A stretch of 64,000 bases of DNA from Coriobacteriaceae bacterium AM100-PB1-1D-6A (GTDB lineage: Bacteria > Actinomycetota > Coriobacteriia > Coriobacteriales > Coriobacteriaceae), in contig JAQDNC010000005.1 of NCBI GenBank assembly GCA_027660625.1, positions 1 through 64,000 on the forward strand, given 5' to 3'. The translations under genes were made by a program, and so were the position numbers. Positions 8,195 through 16,670 of this stretch are shown piece by piece (within the stretch, counting starts at the first letter, position 1; every line of letters starts with the position of its first letter). The notes beneath the pieces were generated by a model that was not told where the DNA came from, did not search any database, and saw nothing but the letters and a program-made list of their open reading frames with translations.

Positions 8195-9205
8195 CTATCC
8201 CCTAAATTCGAACGTGCTCAGGCCAAACGTCAGCAGGTCGCCGTTGCGCAGCGGGCAGCGCGTGATGCGACGGTTGTTGACGAGCGTGCCGTTGGTGGAG
8301 TTGAGGTCCTCGATCGACCAGTCCGAGCCGGTAAAGGTGAGCTGGGCATGACGGCGCGACACGTTGGGGTCGCGCAGGGCGATGTCGGAAACCGAGCGCT
8401 CGCGACCGATGGTCACCTGTGCGGAGGTGATGGCGTGGCTCTCGCCGCTCACGACATCGACGAGCTGGGCGAGCGGACGCTGCGGGGCGCGAGAGCTTGC
8501 CATGTTGGAGGCGATGCTGGCTGCGGCGCCAAGGCCAGCGGCGGCGCCGGTCGCGGCGGCTCCGCCCATGCCGGCAAGCGCGTCGCGCGAGACGGTTTGG
8601 GGCACGGGAATGGGTGCGGCGGCAGGGTCGGGCATATTGGGCGCAAAGGGGTCGGCCACGGCAAGCGGGTCGGGAGTGGCAGCACGAGGTGCTGGCTGCT
8701 GCTGCGGCATAGCAGCGGGGTGTTGCTGCGGGGCGGCAAACTGCTGCTGGCCGGCGCGCGGGGCGCTGGCGGCACGGCTCGCGGCTGAGTTGTTCTGGCC
8801 CAGGCCGTTTTGGTAGGCGCGCTCTTCCTCGTACAGGCGACCGAGCGTGGGGGCATCGACGTTCTCGGCAAAGACCGAGAACTTGCCGCCGCGCAGCTGC
8901 GGGTCGATCATAAAGCGAACGAGGGGCTCGCCGACAAAGACGTAGCGGCGCTTTTCGGCCTGCGCTTTCACAAACTCGCGGACCTCGCGCGAAAGCTCGG
9001 GATAGAACGGGGCGAGCATGGGATCGTCGTCGGCGGCGATCAGGATGGTATAGAGCGCCGGCGCGGTGTTGACGCCGTTGATCACCAGAGTCTGATCCTC
9101 CATGTCGCGAGCGGCCTGCTTGGCAAGCTTCTTAAAGGAGAACGGGGCACGGGTGGCACCGAAGATGCCGGCCACGTGGTCCTCGAAGATGTTCAGGAAG
9201 TTCAC
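8195..9205 (-). CDS. fhaA: FhaA-like protein (DUF3662 plus FHA domain)
   Basis: A 336-residue cytoplasmic protein. Residues 1-120 match the FhaA N-terminal domain (DUF3662/2662) found before FHA domains in actinobacteria. A Gln/Ala/Pro-rich linker spans about 130-240, and an FHA domain ends the protein (GRERSVSDI, SRRHAQL, NSTNGTLVNN). FhaA is known to bind phosphorylated MviN and kinase targets in mycobacteria; the same role here is inferred. The start is GTG at 9205, overlapping the kinase stop as GTGA, with GGAGAG upstream. Confidence 0.92.
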   Translation of the reverse strand: MNFLNIFEDHVAGIFGATRAPFSFKKLAKQAARDMEDQTLVINGVNTAPALYTILIAADDDPMLAPFYPELSREVREFVKAQAEKRRYVFVGEPLVRFMIDPQLRGGKFSVFAENVDAPTLGRLYEEERAYQNGLGQNNSAASRAASAPRAGQQQFAAPQQHPAAMPQQQPAPRAATPDPLAVADPFAPNMPDPAAAPIPVPQTVSRDALAGMGGAAATGAAAGLGAAASIASNMASSRAPQRPLAQLVDVVSGESHAITSAQVTIGRERSVSDIALRDPNVSRRHAQLTFTGSDWSIEDLNSTNGTLVNNRRITRCPLRNGDLLTFGLSTFEFRG

Positions 9206-11055
9206 GAAAGATCACTCTCCGTATAGGTTCTTTGGTATCCGAGCAAATAAAGGCATATCCCGACGATTATAGAGGATAGGATTCCCGTAACCGCCGCCTT
9301 GGCGACGACCGGGCCCGCAAGGCTGGCAATTTCCATATGGTGTGCAAGACAAAACGATACGGCCGAGCCGATGCCGGCGACGGCAATTGCGACGATGGCG
9401 GCAAGGTTCGATCCCTGCTCGGCGCGCTTGGCATGAGCATTGAGCAGCAGCGATGTTGCCGCGGCTATTGCTGCAACCAGCACGATTGCAGCGAGAAGGA
9501 GCGCGTCTCCCAGCGCTGCGACGACATTGCTAAGCCCCAGTACGCCTCCCGCAGAGAGAGCCGCTGCGGCAAGGCGGGCAAAGAGTGCGCCCATGCCCGT
9601 GGCCGCCGCTGCGCTTGCCGGGCCGAGCCAAAACGCCGCGATGCTCGTGGCGGCTCCGGCGGCAAGGAGGGCGTCGCCGGTTAGGCAACCCAGCGCAAGC
9701 GCGCAGGTGAGCGTCGCGCTCGCAGCCGCCTCGGTGCGTCCCCAAGCAATCCACCAACCGGACATGGCGGCGGCAAAGATCACCGCGACGGGCAACATCG
9801 ACAGGATGCCCTGCGCCTGCATGGTGGCGTTGGCCATGAGCACCAAAAAGCCCACAGCCGAGATGGCCGAGCCGATCTGGGGGGCCAGGCCAGCCGCCGC
9901 TCCGATCGCGATAGCCGCAATGACCAGGCCGGGAAGCGCCGCGACCCCGGCCGTTTGCATCAGCAAAAAGCTAAAGGCGCCGCACGTTAGCGCCGAGATA
10001 GCGTGCATGGTGTAGTCGCGCGCATGGCTCCAGCGCGTGCCCGCCCAGCCGAGCGCGGGGTCGACCTCGATGGCGTCGTCCTCGTAGTACGACGGCTCGA
10101 TATCGTCGAGCTCCTGCTCGTCATCCGAAAGCTCGCCAACCATTTGCTCCAGACTGCGACGGCCCTCGCGCACGCTGCCCAGACCGGCAAGGAGTTGGTC
10201 GCAAAATGCCTCGATGCTGTTGGGGCGGTCCTGCGGCATGGGGGAGAGCGCGCTCATGAGCGCGGCCTCGGCTCCCGGGGGAAAGTGTGGTATCAGCTCG
10301 CTGGGATAGGTGGCGCCGCCGATGATGCGGTCGAGCGAGTCGGCGGGCGTGGCCGCCATAAAGGGAGCGCTGCCGCACAAGCCCTCATAGATAACGCAGG
10401 CAAGGGCAAAGACATCGGCGCGTTCGTCGACCGTGCCGGTCTCGATATCGAGCTGCTCGGGCGGCATGTAGCCGATGGTGCCGCCGCGCGAGCCGCCAAA
10501 GCCACCGGCGGACGACAGTCGCGCCATGCCAAAGTCGGTGAGCTTTACATTGCCCGAGTGGTCGATGAGCACGTTGGCGGGCTTAATGTCCAGGTGGAGT
10601 ACGCCATTGCTATGGGCGAAGGTGAGCGCCTGGCCCAGGGCATCGGCAATGGCCGCGGCCTCGTCAAAGGTGAGCGAGTGGCCGTCCACGCGATGCAAAA
10701 ACTCGGCCAGCGACATACCGTCGACATACTCCATGACCAGGTAAGCATAGGCGGTGTCATGCGTAAAGTCGATGACCTGCACGATATTGGGATGTTGAAG
10801 CATGGCGGCAGTGTGCGCCTCGCGCAGGACATCCATGATGTCGCTGGCGGGCATGCCGGCGCCGTTGATAAGGGGGATGCGCTTAATGGCGACGCGGCGG
10901 CGCAGGTGCGTGTCGCGGCAAATCTCGATGGAGCCAAAACCGCCGGTCGCAAGTGTCTCGAGCGGCTGGTACCGCTTGAGCAGCTCGCGAGAGCTGGTGC
11001 CCTCCAAAGGAACGTCCGGCGAGAACCGGGCGGTATGTTGCGAGAAAAGCGGCAT
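9202..11055 (-). CDS. Ser/Thr protein kinase with polytopic membrane C-terminus, HLD catalytic loop
   Basis: A 617-residue kinase heading the operon. The kinase domain (about residues 30-290) has GGFGSIEI, VAIKRI, DFGMAR and MPPEQL, but the catalytic loop reads HLDIKPANV, so the HRD arginine is replaced by leucine (a non-RD kinase). An acidic linker at about 310-345 leads to a C-terminal half with roughly eight Ala-rich membrane segments, unlike the single-helix PknA/PknB layout. I chose ATG 11055 over the in-frame TTG at 11061 because GAGGG sits six bases upstream of the ATG. It overlaps fhaA by 4 bases. It occupies the first position rather than the usual pknA position. Confidence 0.88.
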   Translation of the reverse strand: MPLFSQHTARFSPDVPLEGTSSRELLKRYQPLETLATGGFGSIEICRDTHLRRRVAIKRIPLINGAGMPASDIMDVLREAHTAAMLQHPNIVQVIDFTHDTAYAYLVMEYVDGMSLAEFLHRVDGHSLTFDEAAAIADALGQALTFAHSNGVLHLDIKPANVLIDHSGNVKLTDFGMARLSSAGGFGGSRGGTIGYMPPEQLDIETGTVDERADVFALACVIYEGLCGSAPFMAATPADSLDRIIGGATYPSELIPHFPPGAEAALMSALSPMPQDRPNSIEAFCDQLLAGLGSVREGRRSLEQMVGELSDDEQELDDIEPSYYEDDAIEVDPALGWAGTRWSHARDYTMHAISALTCGAFSFLLMQTAGVAALPGLVIAAIAIGAAAGLAPQIGSAISAVGFLVLMANATMQAQGILSMLPVAVIFAAAMSGWWIAWGRTEAAASATLTCALALGCLTGDALLAAGAATSIAAFWLGPASAAAATGMGALFARLAAAALSAGGVLGLSNVVAALGDALLLAAIVLVAAIAAATSLLLNAHAKRAEQGSNLAAIVAIAVAGIGSAVSFCLAHHMEIASLAGPVVAKAAVTGILSSIIVGICLYLLGYQRTYTESDLS

Positions 11056-11135
11056 GGCCAACCCTCGTGCGTTTAAAGTTCGTTTGCGAGCGGCGGGCGC
11101 GGAGCCGAGCCGTTCGCGGTGGCATAGATGCTGCT

Positions 11136-11141
11136 AGTGTA
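11136..11141 (-). promoter_or_regulatory. Possible -10 box of the kinase/cell-wall operon
   Basis: TACACT on the minus strand, about 80 bases upstream of the kinase start. No good -35 element is visible, so support is weak. Confidence 0.3.
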
Positions 11142-11169
11142 GCACGCTCGGGCAGATGGCGAGGATAGC

Positions 11170-11352
11170 GGGATGCGAGGTGGCCCGATCGATTCGGCCC
11201 GTTTCGGCTCGTTTGGAAAGCGCATCTCAGTTTTCAGCCAAATTATGGGATGCGCTTTCCAAATGGGGTGGGCTGCGGAAACTGCATCCCAGAATATTGC
11301 CCTGGAACGGGATGCGCTTTCCGAACCGGCGTCCAAAAGGAAACCGCATCCC
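11170..11352. repeat. Cluster of GGGATGCGSTTTCC repeats in alternating orientation
   Basis: Five copies of a 14-base motif fill this gene-free gap: GGAAAGCGCATCTC (11215-11228), GGGATGCGCTTTCC (11247-11260), GGAAACTGCATCCC (11277-11290), GGGATGCGCTTTCC (11309-11322) and GGAAACCGCATCCC (11339-11352). A partial copy GGGATGCGAGG starts at 11170. Orientation alternates strictly, so neighbouring copies can pair; copies 1 and 2 extend to 17-bp arms with one mismatch. The cluster lies between divergent operons. Function unknown. Confidence 0.8.
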
Positions 11353-11469
11353 GCTTTGATGTGGGGACTGCGAACAAAAGCCGGACCGTGATCTGGCGCG
11401 GATTGGAGTTCGCCTGAATCATTGATGCTGGCTGGTGTGAGAACAGAGATAAACGAGCGGCTCGAGCGA

Positions 11470-11475
11470 TATAAT
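11470..11475 (+). promoter_or_regulatory. -10 box (TATAAT) of the LuxR-type regulator gene
   Basis: A perfect TATAAT 19 bases upstream of the ATG, giving a very short leader. No consensus -35 is seen, which fits an activator-dependent promoter, but this is inference. Confidence 0.5.
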
Positions 11476-11494
11476 GACACGCTATGGAGGCCGT

Positions 11495-13630
11495 ATGCTC
11501 TTTTCCCGCCGTTCTGCTACATTTGCCTGCGCCATTGCGCTTGTCGTAATGGCGGTCACCCCTTATCACCGGTTTTCATCTTCAATCGGCCTAGCGTCAG
11601 GTGCAATGACCTGGCTCGTTATCCTGGGCGCATGCCTCGCGGCGTTTGTTCATGGTGCTGCGCTATGCAAGGGGGGAATGAGAAGGCCGAGGCATCTCGG
11701 TGCCATCGGTGTTTTCCTTGGTGTTATTGCAACGGTTCCCGAATGGGCCGACCTGGCTTTCTATGCTCGCGGAGACTCTATTCCAATCGTGTTTGCACCG
11801 ATTTGGTTGTTACATGGCGTTTCGTGTGTCTCGTGCTTTGTTGGGTCGCTGCTTCTCTCATATGTTATTTGGGGCACGGCGGACTCTCCTTTGACGCAGA
11901 GGTCGACACGGACTGACGAAAGGGAAACTCGTCACCCGCAGGACGCGATTTTTACAGAAACAATAGCCGTCATGTCTTGCCTGCTGTTTTGCTGTCGAGT
12001 TTCATGGAGAGTCGTTCCCGAGCCATGGGGGATGCCCCCTGTAACGGCCGCGTCAATTGGCCTTGCGCTTTTAATTCCGTTGGTCTATCTCGCATTGACT
12101 GTGGCCCCGCCGTTTTGCCGCCCTCGTGCCTTTGGCCATGGGCGGCGCGACGTGTTTGCCTGTTCTGTGCTCGTAGCAGTTCCTATTGGTCTTATTCCGG
12201 CTGTTGAGGCGGCATACTTCGCAAGCGATGCCGTGGTCATTGCATTGCTGGCGATGGGGTCCGTTATCGCTGCTGCCTTCGTATGCATGTTGCTAAGGGG
12301 GAAACGGGACAACAATTCGGATATCGCCTGTGCGTCCGACACATTCGATGCGGGGGTGTTTTCCCCTGCCCTGTCGCCTAGAGAAGAGCAGTTTGTTCGA
12401 CTGCTGCTCAAAGGGAAAACGCCGGCGGAAATTGCCAAGGAGACGGATACGAAGCCATCGACGGTGAGAACAACGCTTCACCGAGCATACGGGAAGGCGT
12501 CGGTTGCGGGCTCACGCGAGCTCGTGGCGCTGTTTGCGGGTGAGGGCGATACTGTAGGGCATGAGCTACCGCAGCGGCATGCTGACGATATAGTGGCATC
12601 AGCTCGAACGCGCCGGCTGTTTCGATACCTGCTCACATTATTCTTTATCCTCCTTGCGGCGGGGCCCTTGGTAATGGCGGATAGCGATTGGGGGTCCGGT
12701 GTTTCGCGGGCTGTCGCCTTTTCCCTCTTAAGCTACGCATTGGGTCTCGGACTGCTTCTGTCGCTACGCTACGCGGGTGGAAAAGCGAATCGTGGCGCTG
12801 CGCTGGATAGAGCGGGTGAAGCGATTTGGCTCGGAAGCCCGTACGTATGGGCGGTGCTATCTGCTGTGGAATGGTCTTTTATCTATATCGCGGCATTGAT
12901 GTGCATACGCGTTCCGTTGATGGCTGTGCCGGTCCTGTTTTGCGGCGTGGCGTCTACGGCTTCGCTCGCTGTTGGGCTGCGTCCGTTTAAGGTGCATGCC
13001 CATGCTCGGGCTATCGTGCCGTTGGTGTCAATGGGCATGGTTGCCTTAATCTATGCGGTCGCTAGGGGGCGAATCCATGGACTTGCGGTGCTGACGGGGG
13101 TGCTGCTCACATATATAGTGATGCGAAGCTGTCCGCAGCGCAAAATGCTTGGGATATGGATGCTTTGCTTCGGGGCGACGGCTCCTGTTTGGGCTGTCTT
13201 GCTCAATATGGTGCAGGATCTGACGGTTTTCGAGCCGTTGTTCCTCGCGTCGTTGTTGGGGCAAAGTTCGGCTGTCAATGTCGTCGTGGCAACGGTGATT
13301 GTTTGCTGGTCTGTGCCCATGTTCGTTACGCACATCGCGCTCGCCCGCTCGGTTGAGGACGAGAAGGCCGTCTTGGAGTACCGGGCGAACGGGTCCACCG
13401 AAACGGCCCGCGTGCGCCAGCTGGCCCTGCTTACGTCGCGCTCCCTTTCTGATGTTCAGTCGCAAATTTTGCTGATGACGGCAGAGGGGGCAACGACAAA
13501 GGCCATTGCGGAGGATGTCGGTTACGCTGCATCTACGGTGCAAGCGCTGCGGTCTGCATCTTACCGCCAGTTGAAGATCAAGAATAAGGCGGAGCTAATT
13601 TTATTGTTATCGCAGGTAAATAACGTGTAA
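11495..13630 (+). CDS. Membrane LuxR-family regulator with two TM-block/HTH modules
   Basis: A 711-residue protein built as membrane block (about 1-275), LuxR HTH (about 290-350), second membrane block (about 370-640), second LuxR-type HTH (about 645-705). HTH 1 shows LSPREEQFVRLLLKGKTPAEI and STVRTTLHR; HTH 2 shows LSDVQSQILLMTAEGATTKAI and STVQALRS. Coriobacteriia have many LuxR regulators with polytopic N-terminal sensors, normally with one HTH at the end; the doubled layout suggests a fused tandem duplication. ATG 11495 has GGAGG four bases upstream and is preferred to ATG 11474. A perfect TATAAT lies at 11470. The following genes encode an exported protein and an ABC transporter, so it is likely their regulator (inference). 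Codon use is less GC-biased than in the flanks. Confidence 0.85.
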   Translation: MLFSRRSATFACAIALVVMAVTPYHRFSSSIGLASGAMTWLVILGACLAAFVHGAALCKGGMRRPRHLGAIGVFLGVIATVPEWADLAFYARGDSIPIVFAPIWLLHGVSCVSCFVGSLLLSYVIWGTADSPLTQRSTRTDERETRHPQDAIFTETIAVMSCLLFCCRVSWRVVPEPWGMPPVTAASIGLALLIPLVYLALTVAPPFCRPRAFGHGRRDVFACSVLVAVPIGLIPAVEAAYFASDAVVIALLAMGSVIAAAFVCMLLRGKRDNNSDIACASDTFDAGVFSPALSPREEQFVRLLLKGKTPAEIAKETDTKPSTVRTTLHRAYGKASVAGSRELVALFAGEGDTVGHELPQRHADDIVASARTRRLFRYLLTLFFILLAAGPLVMADSDWGSGVSRAVAFSLLSYALGLGLLLSLRYAGGKANRGAALDRAGEAIWLGSPYVWAVLSAVEWSFIYIAALMCIRVPLMAVPVLFCGVASTASLAVGLRPFKVHAHARAIVPLVSMGMVALIYAVARGRIHGLAVLTGVLLTYIVMRSCPQRKMLGIWMLCFGATAPVWAVLLNMVQDLTVFEPLFLASLLGQSSAVNVVVATVIVCWSVPMFVTHIALARSVEDEKAVLEYRANGSTETARVRQLALLTSRSLSDVQSQILLMTAEGATTKAIAEDVGYAASTVQALRSASYRQLKIKNKAELILLLSQVNNV

Positions 13631-13666
13631 ACGCCTGAGCAATCAACTCAATAGCGGGTGTTTACA
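13626..13666 (+). terminator. Hairpin at the end of the LuxR gene
   Basis: TGTAAACGCC (13626-13635) pairs with GGTGTTTACA (13657-13666) with one G-U across a 21-base loop that includes the region just after the stop codon. There is no T-run, so it may be a processing site or operator instead of a terminator. Confidence 0.35.
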
Positions 13667-13698
13667 GACATCTTTCTCTATTCATGCGAAGGTTGCCG

Positions 13699-13710
13699 TG
13701 CGTCGACGCA
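13699..13710. promoter_or_regulatory. Perfect 12-bp palindrome TGCGTCGACGCA, candidate operator
   Basis: The palindrome lies 29 bases before the ATG of the exported-protein gene and directly after the LuxR regulator. Its position suits binding by a dimeric HTH regulator. No direct evidence of binding. Confidence 0.4.
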
Positions 13711-13739
13711 TTGTTAACCGCTTTTGATTGGAGAAGGCC

Positions 13740-14252
13740 ATGATTAAGCCAAGGAGCGCTATTGCTCGAATCGGAGTCGGCTTGGTGATTGCAGCTGGTC
13801 TGTCCCTAGGGGTTCCCGCTGCATCGTTTGCACAAGAGGAGTTTGACACCTCTCAGGTTTCCAGCATTACTCAAAACGCCGATACGGGAATTACGACCTG
13901 TACGAACAATGCCGATAAGGCATTTAGTTTTCAATGTGCCGGGACGAGTGCAACTGGCTACCGTCAAAAGGATGATTCCTCATCGCTCTATCTGGATATC
14001 CAGGGCCATACGGGAAATCCGCTTCGGTTATATACAGACGGTGCGTATAACACAAGCGGTAGCGGCAGCATGAATTGTACTCAGGGAACGTATCGTTCGA
14101 ATCACAAGGGACAGTGGGAAATGTATAACCTCGTCCGTGAGAACGGGCGATCTGCGGCGCGACTGACTGCATGGGCGGAGTCTGGCTACGGCACTGTTAT
14201 TGGCGTATGGAGCCCCGACTGCGTCGGGCATTTCCACAAGCTTCCCGCATAG
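13740..14252 (+). CDS. Small exported protein with four cysteines and C-terminal GVWSPDC motif
   Basis: A 170-residue precursor with a clear Sec signal peptide (MIKPRSAIARIG, hydrophobic core, cleavage near ASFA-QEE at about residue 31). The mature part of about 139 residues has four cysteines, possibly two disulfides, and a polar, Gly/Ser/Asn-rich composition; it ends GVWSPDC-VGHFHKLPA. ATG 13740 follows GGAGAAGG and replaces an in-frame TTG at 13728. It is followed by two permeases, an ATPase and another exported protein. I do not recognise the family. A secreted effector or bacteriocin-like protein is possible because of the neighbours, but the mature part is long for a bacteriocin, and a ligand sensed by the regulator is equally open. 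Confidence 0.75.
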   Translation: MIKPRSAIARIGVGLVIAAGLSLGVPAASFAQEEFDTSQVSSITQNADTGITTCTNNADKAFSFQCAGTSATGYRQKDDSSSLYLDIQGHTGNPLRLYTDGAYNTSGSGSMNCTQGTYRSNHKGQWEMYNLVRENGRSAARLTAWAESGYGTVIGVWSPDCVGHFHKLPA

Positions 14253-14306
14253 TTGTTTGAAATGGCTCCCTTCCGGCTTTCTGGGTCGGAAGGGGAAGGA
14301 GGACGT

Positions 14307-15188
14307 ATGAACCAAAAGCTCGCAAGATACGAACTGTCGAAAACGATTAGACGTCCAGCTTTTATCCTTGCTCTCTTGATTGCGGTCGCAGTTGCAATAG
14401 CTGCCGCGCTGGAGCCGTGGGCAAATTTGGAAAAAGAGCGCCACAACCTTCTTTCTTTTGGTTACGGCGTTGGCGTGCAAGCCGAAAATTATCTCGGTCA
14501 AACACGTGAAAGCAGCTTCGGTAACTGGATTGTTGTGAGCGCGAACGCGCCACTGTCTGCGTCGGTGTTTTTCTATGCACTGCCCCTGCTTGCAATGTTG
14601 GCTGGATCTTGGTCGTGTCTCTTTGAGCGTTTGAGTGGTTATGACATGCAGATATGCACGCGCGTTTCCAGAAAGGCGTACGTGAACGTAAAGATGCTGT
14701 CTGCTTTCCTCTCCGCGTTTACAGTGACTGCCATTCCTCTGCTCGTCAATTTCCTGATCGTCTCGATGCTTTTTCCTGCGTATCTTCCTCGGGTCGATGA
14801 GTCGACTTACGTAGGACTTTACCTGCATAGCTACTTCTCCGGTCTATTTTATTCGCATCCTTTGTCATATGTGCTCGCATACACGCTGTTCGATGCTGTC
14901 ACGCTCGGGACTTTATCCATGGCTGTAACTGGCTTCTCAATTTTGTTTCGTAGCAGAATCAAAGCGATAATTGTCCCGTATCTGCTAATGGTTGCGTGGC
15001 ATTTTGCAAATGGCTGGATCTTCGGCGTAATGGCTTGTGTGGGGTTTAACTGCAATATCCTCAACAGCATCAGGTCGGAATCGCTGAATAACTGGCCAGA
15101 CATTCGAGCCGGTTTTGCGGAAATCATATTATTGACCCTTGCTTCGTTGGCTTTTTCTGGGGCGTGGAAAAGACGCGAGGTGGTCTGA
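14307..15188 (+). CDS. ABC-2-type membrane permease (first of two)
   Basis: A 293-residue integral membrane protein with about six hydrophobic segments (near residues 17-37, 75-100, 130-155, 185-215, 225-250, 265-285) and no ATPase motif. It has the size and topology of an ABC-2 permease such as LanE/LanG of bacteriocin immunity pumps. ATG 14307 follows a strong GGAAGGAGG. Its TGA overlaps the start of the next permease by one base, so the two are translationally coupled and probably form a heterodimer. Identity rests on topology and context. Confidence 0.75.
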   Translation: MNQKLARYELSKTIRRPAFILALLIAVAVAIAAALEPWANLEKERHNLLSFGYGVGVQAENYLGQTRESSFGNWIVVSANAPLSASVFFYALPLLAMLAGSWSCLFERLSGYDMQICTRVSRKAYVNVKMLSAFLSAFTVTAIPLLVNFLIVSMLFPAYLPRVDESTYVGLYLHSYFSGLFYSHPLSYVLAYTLFDAVTLGTLSMAVTGFSILFRSRIKAIIVPYLLMVAWHFANGWIFGVMACVGFNCNILNSIRSESLNNWPDIRAGFAEIILLTLASLAFSGAWKRREVV

Positions 15189-16024
15189 TGCTGTTTAGGC
15201 TGGTCGCCGCGGACCTGAGGACCGTTTTGAAGAAGAACATCATCACTTTTATTGCAATTGCGGCAGTGACCGTTGCGAACTTGGTGTACGCCTACGGATT
15301 GTCTTCTGTGTATGGGGTTAGAACGGATACCTTGGGGTTTGCGGATAATCTTGCGCTCGTGTTTGCCGGATCTGCTCCGTTTGAGCCTAGGCCCGGGGTC
15401 ATGTTTGTGCCTCCGCTAGGATGGCTATTTCTCATTCTGCTTATTCTCTATACAACACTCGACTATCCGACCGAATCGTTGCACGGGTTTGGTTTGCAAG
15501 CGCTTGTTCGATGCCGGGCAAGAACCCTTTGGTGGGTCTCGCGTTTTATCTTGGTGGCGGCAGTAACGGCATTTTCGCTGCTCGTGGTGGTTTGCTCTGT
15601 TGTGATTTGGAGCTTGGTGGTGAGCTCCTCGTTCAGCGCGGTCATTCATGGTGAGTCGCTTCAACTGGCTAATTTGGCGCCGTGGTTTCTCAAAGCTGCC
15701 GAGGCAGATGCGCTGCCGTTTTTCATAGGTCTCTTATTTGCTTTTGAGGCGCTTGCGTTTGCGCAGGCAGCGGTTGGGTTTGTGCTTGGGTCGTCAGTCT
15801 CGTTTGTGGTTTTAATGAGCTACCTGATCTGCTCGGCATATGCACGACATTGGGCGCTATTGGGTAACGCCTTGATGCTGTTGCGCTGGGGTGGAATTGT
15901 CAAAGAGGGAATCGCGGCGGGCTCGAGTGTCTTGTCATCAATTGGGCTTATGTCGTTATGCCTATCGTTGGGTGGACTGTGGTTTCGAAGGGCCGACCTT
16001 ATAGAAAAGGGGGACAAGATATGA
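15188..16024 (+). CDS. ABC-2-type membrane permease (second of two)
   Basis: A 278-residue membrane protein with about six hydrophobic segments, including IITFIAIAAVTVANLVYAYG near the start. It begins one base inside the previous stop (TGATG) and ends in an ATGA overlap with the ATPase gene, so the three genes are a single translationally coupled unit. Sequence similarity to the first permease is low by eye. Substrate unknown. Confidence 0.75.
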   Translation: MLFRLVAADLRTVLKKNIITFIAIAAVTVANLVYAYGLSSVYGVRTDTLGFADNLALVFAGSAPFEPRPGVMFVPPLGWLFLILLILYTTLDYPTESLHGFGLQALVRCRARTLWWVSRFILVAAVTAFSLLVVVCSVVIWSLVVSSSFSAVIHGESLQLANLAPWFLKAAEADALPFFIGLLFAFEALAFAQAAVGFVLGSSVSFVVLMSYLICSAYARHWALLGNALMLLRWGGIVKEGIAAGSSVLSSIGLMSLCLSLGGLWFRRADLIEKGDKI

Positions 16025-16665
16025 GTGTGATCGTAAGGGGCGTATCGAAGCGCATGGGTAAAAACGATGTCCTGCGCAACGTGTCCATCGAGGTTGACCC
16101 TGGGACTGTGGTCGGGCTTCAGGGGATAAACGGTTCGGGTAAGACCATGCTCATGCGAGCGGTTTGCGGGTTGATCAAGCCTACCGAAGGCGAAATCTCT
16201 ATCGATGGCCAAAGGCTTGGGGCGGACATCTCGTTCCCGCCGAGTCTGGGGATGTTGATCGAGGCGCCTTCCTTTTTGGGATATCTGTCTGGCTACGACA
16301 ATCTGAAGCTCATCGCTCAGATCAAGGGCGTTGCCACCCCCGAGGACATTCGCTCTGCCCTGCGGCTCGTGGGGCTCGATGCAGACGAAAAAAAGAAGTT
16401 CCGAGCATACTCGCTTGGGATGAAGCAGCGTCTGGGGATAGCTGCGGCAATTATGGAGAAGCCGAAGCTGCTTGTTCTCGATGAGCCAACGAATGCCCTC
16501 GACGAAGCGGGCGTTGAAATGCTCAAGCGCGTTGTGGCGATGGCGGCATCAACGGGTCGTGAGGTCCTTCTGTCCAGCCATGACGGAGAGGTGCTCGAGG
16601 AACTGGCCGATCGGGTTTACTGCATGCGCGACGGTGCCGTTGTGAAAGTTCGGGAAAGGTCGTGA
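16021..16665 (+). CDS. ABC transporter ATP-binding protein
   Basis: A 214-residue ATPase with Walker A GINGSGKT (about residues 35-42), a signature-like SLGMKQRLGIA (about 134-144, LGMKQ in place of LSGGQ, common in LanF/BcrA-type ATPases), Walker B LLVLDEPTNALD and H-loop SSHD. It is the motor for the two upstream permeases, in a LanFEG-like arrangement used elsewhere for peptide export or self-protection. ATGA overlap with the upstream gene. The substrate is inferred to be a peptide or lipid-like molecule because of the family. Confidence 0.9.
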   Translation: MSVIVRGVSKRMGKNDVLRNVSIEVDPGTVVGLQGINGSGKTMLMRAVCGLIKPTEGEISIDGQRLGADISFPPSLGMLIEAPSFLGYLSGYDNLKLIAQIKGVATPEDIRSALRLVGLDADEKKKFRAYSLGMKQRLGIAAAIMEKPKLLVLDEPTNALDEAGVEMLKRVVAMAASTGREVLLSSHDGEVLEELADRVYCMRDGAVVKVRERS

Positions 16666-16670
16666 GCGCG

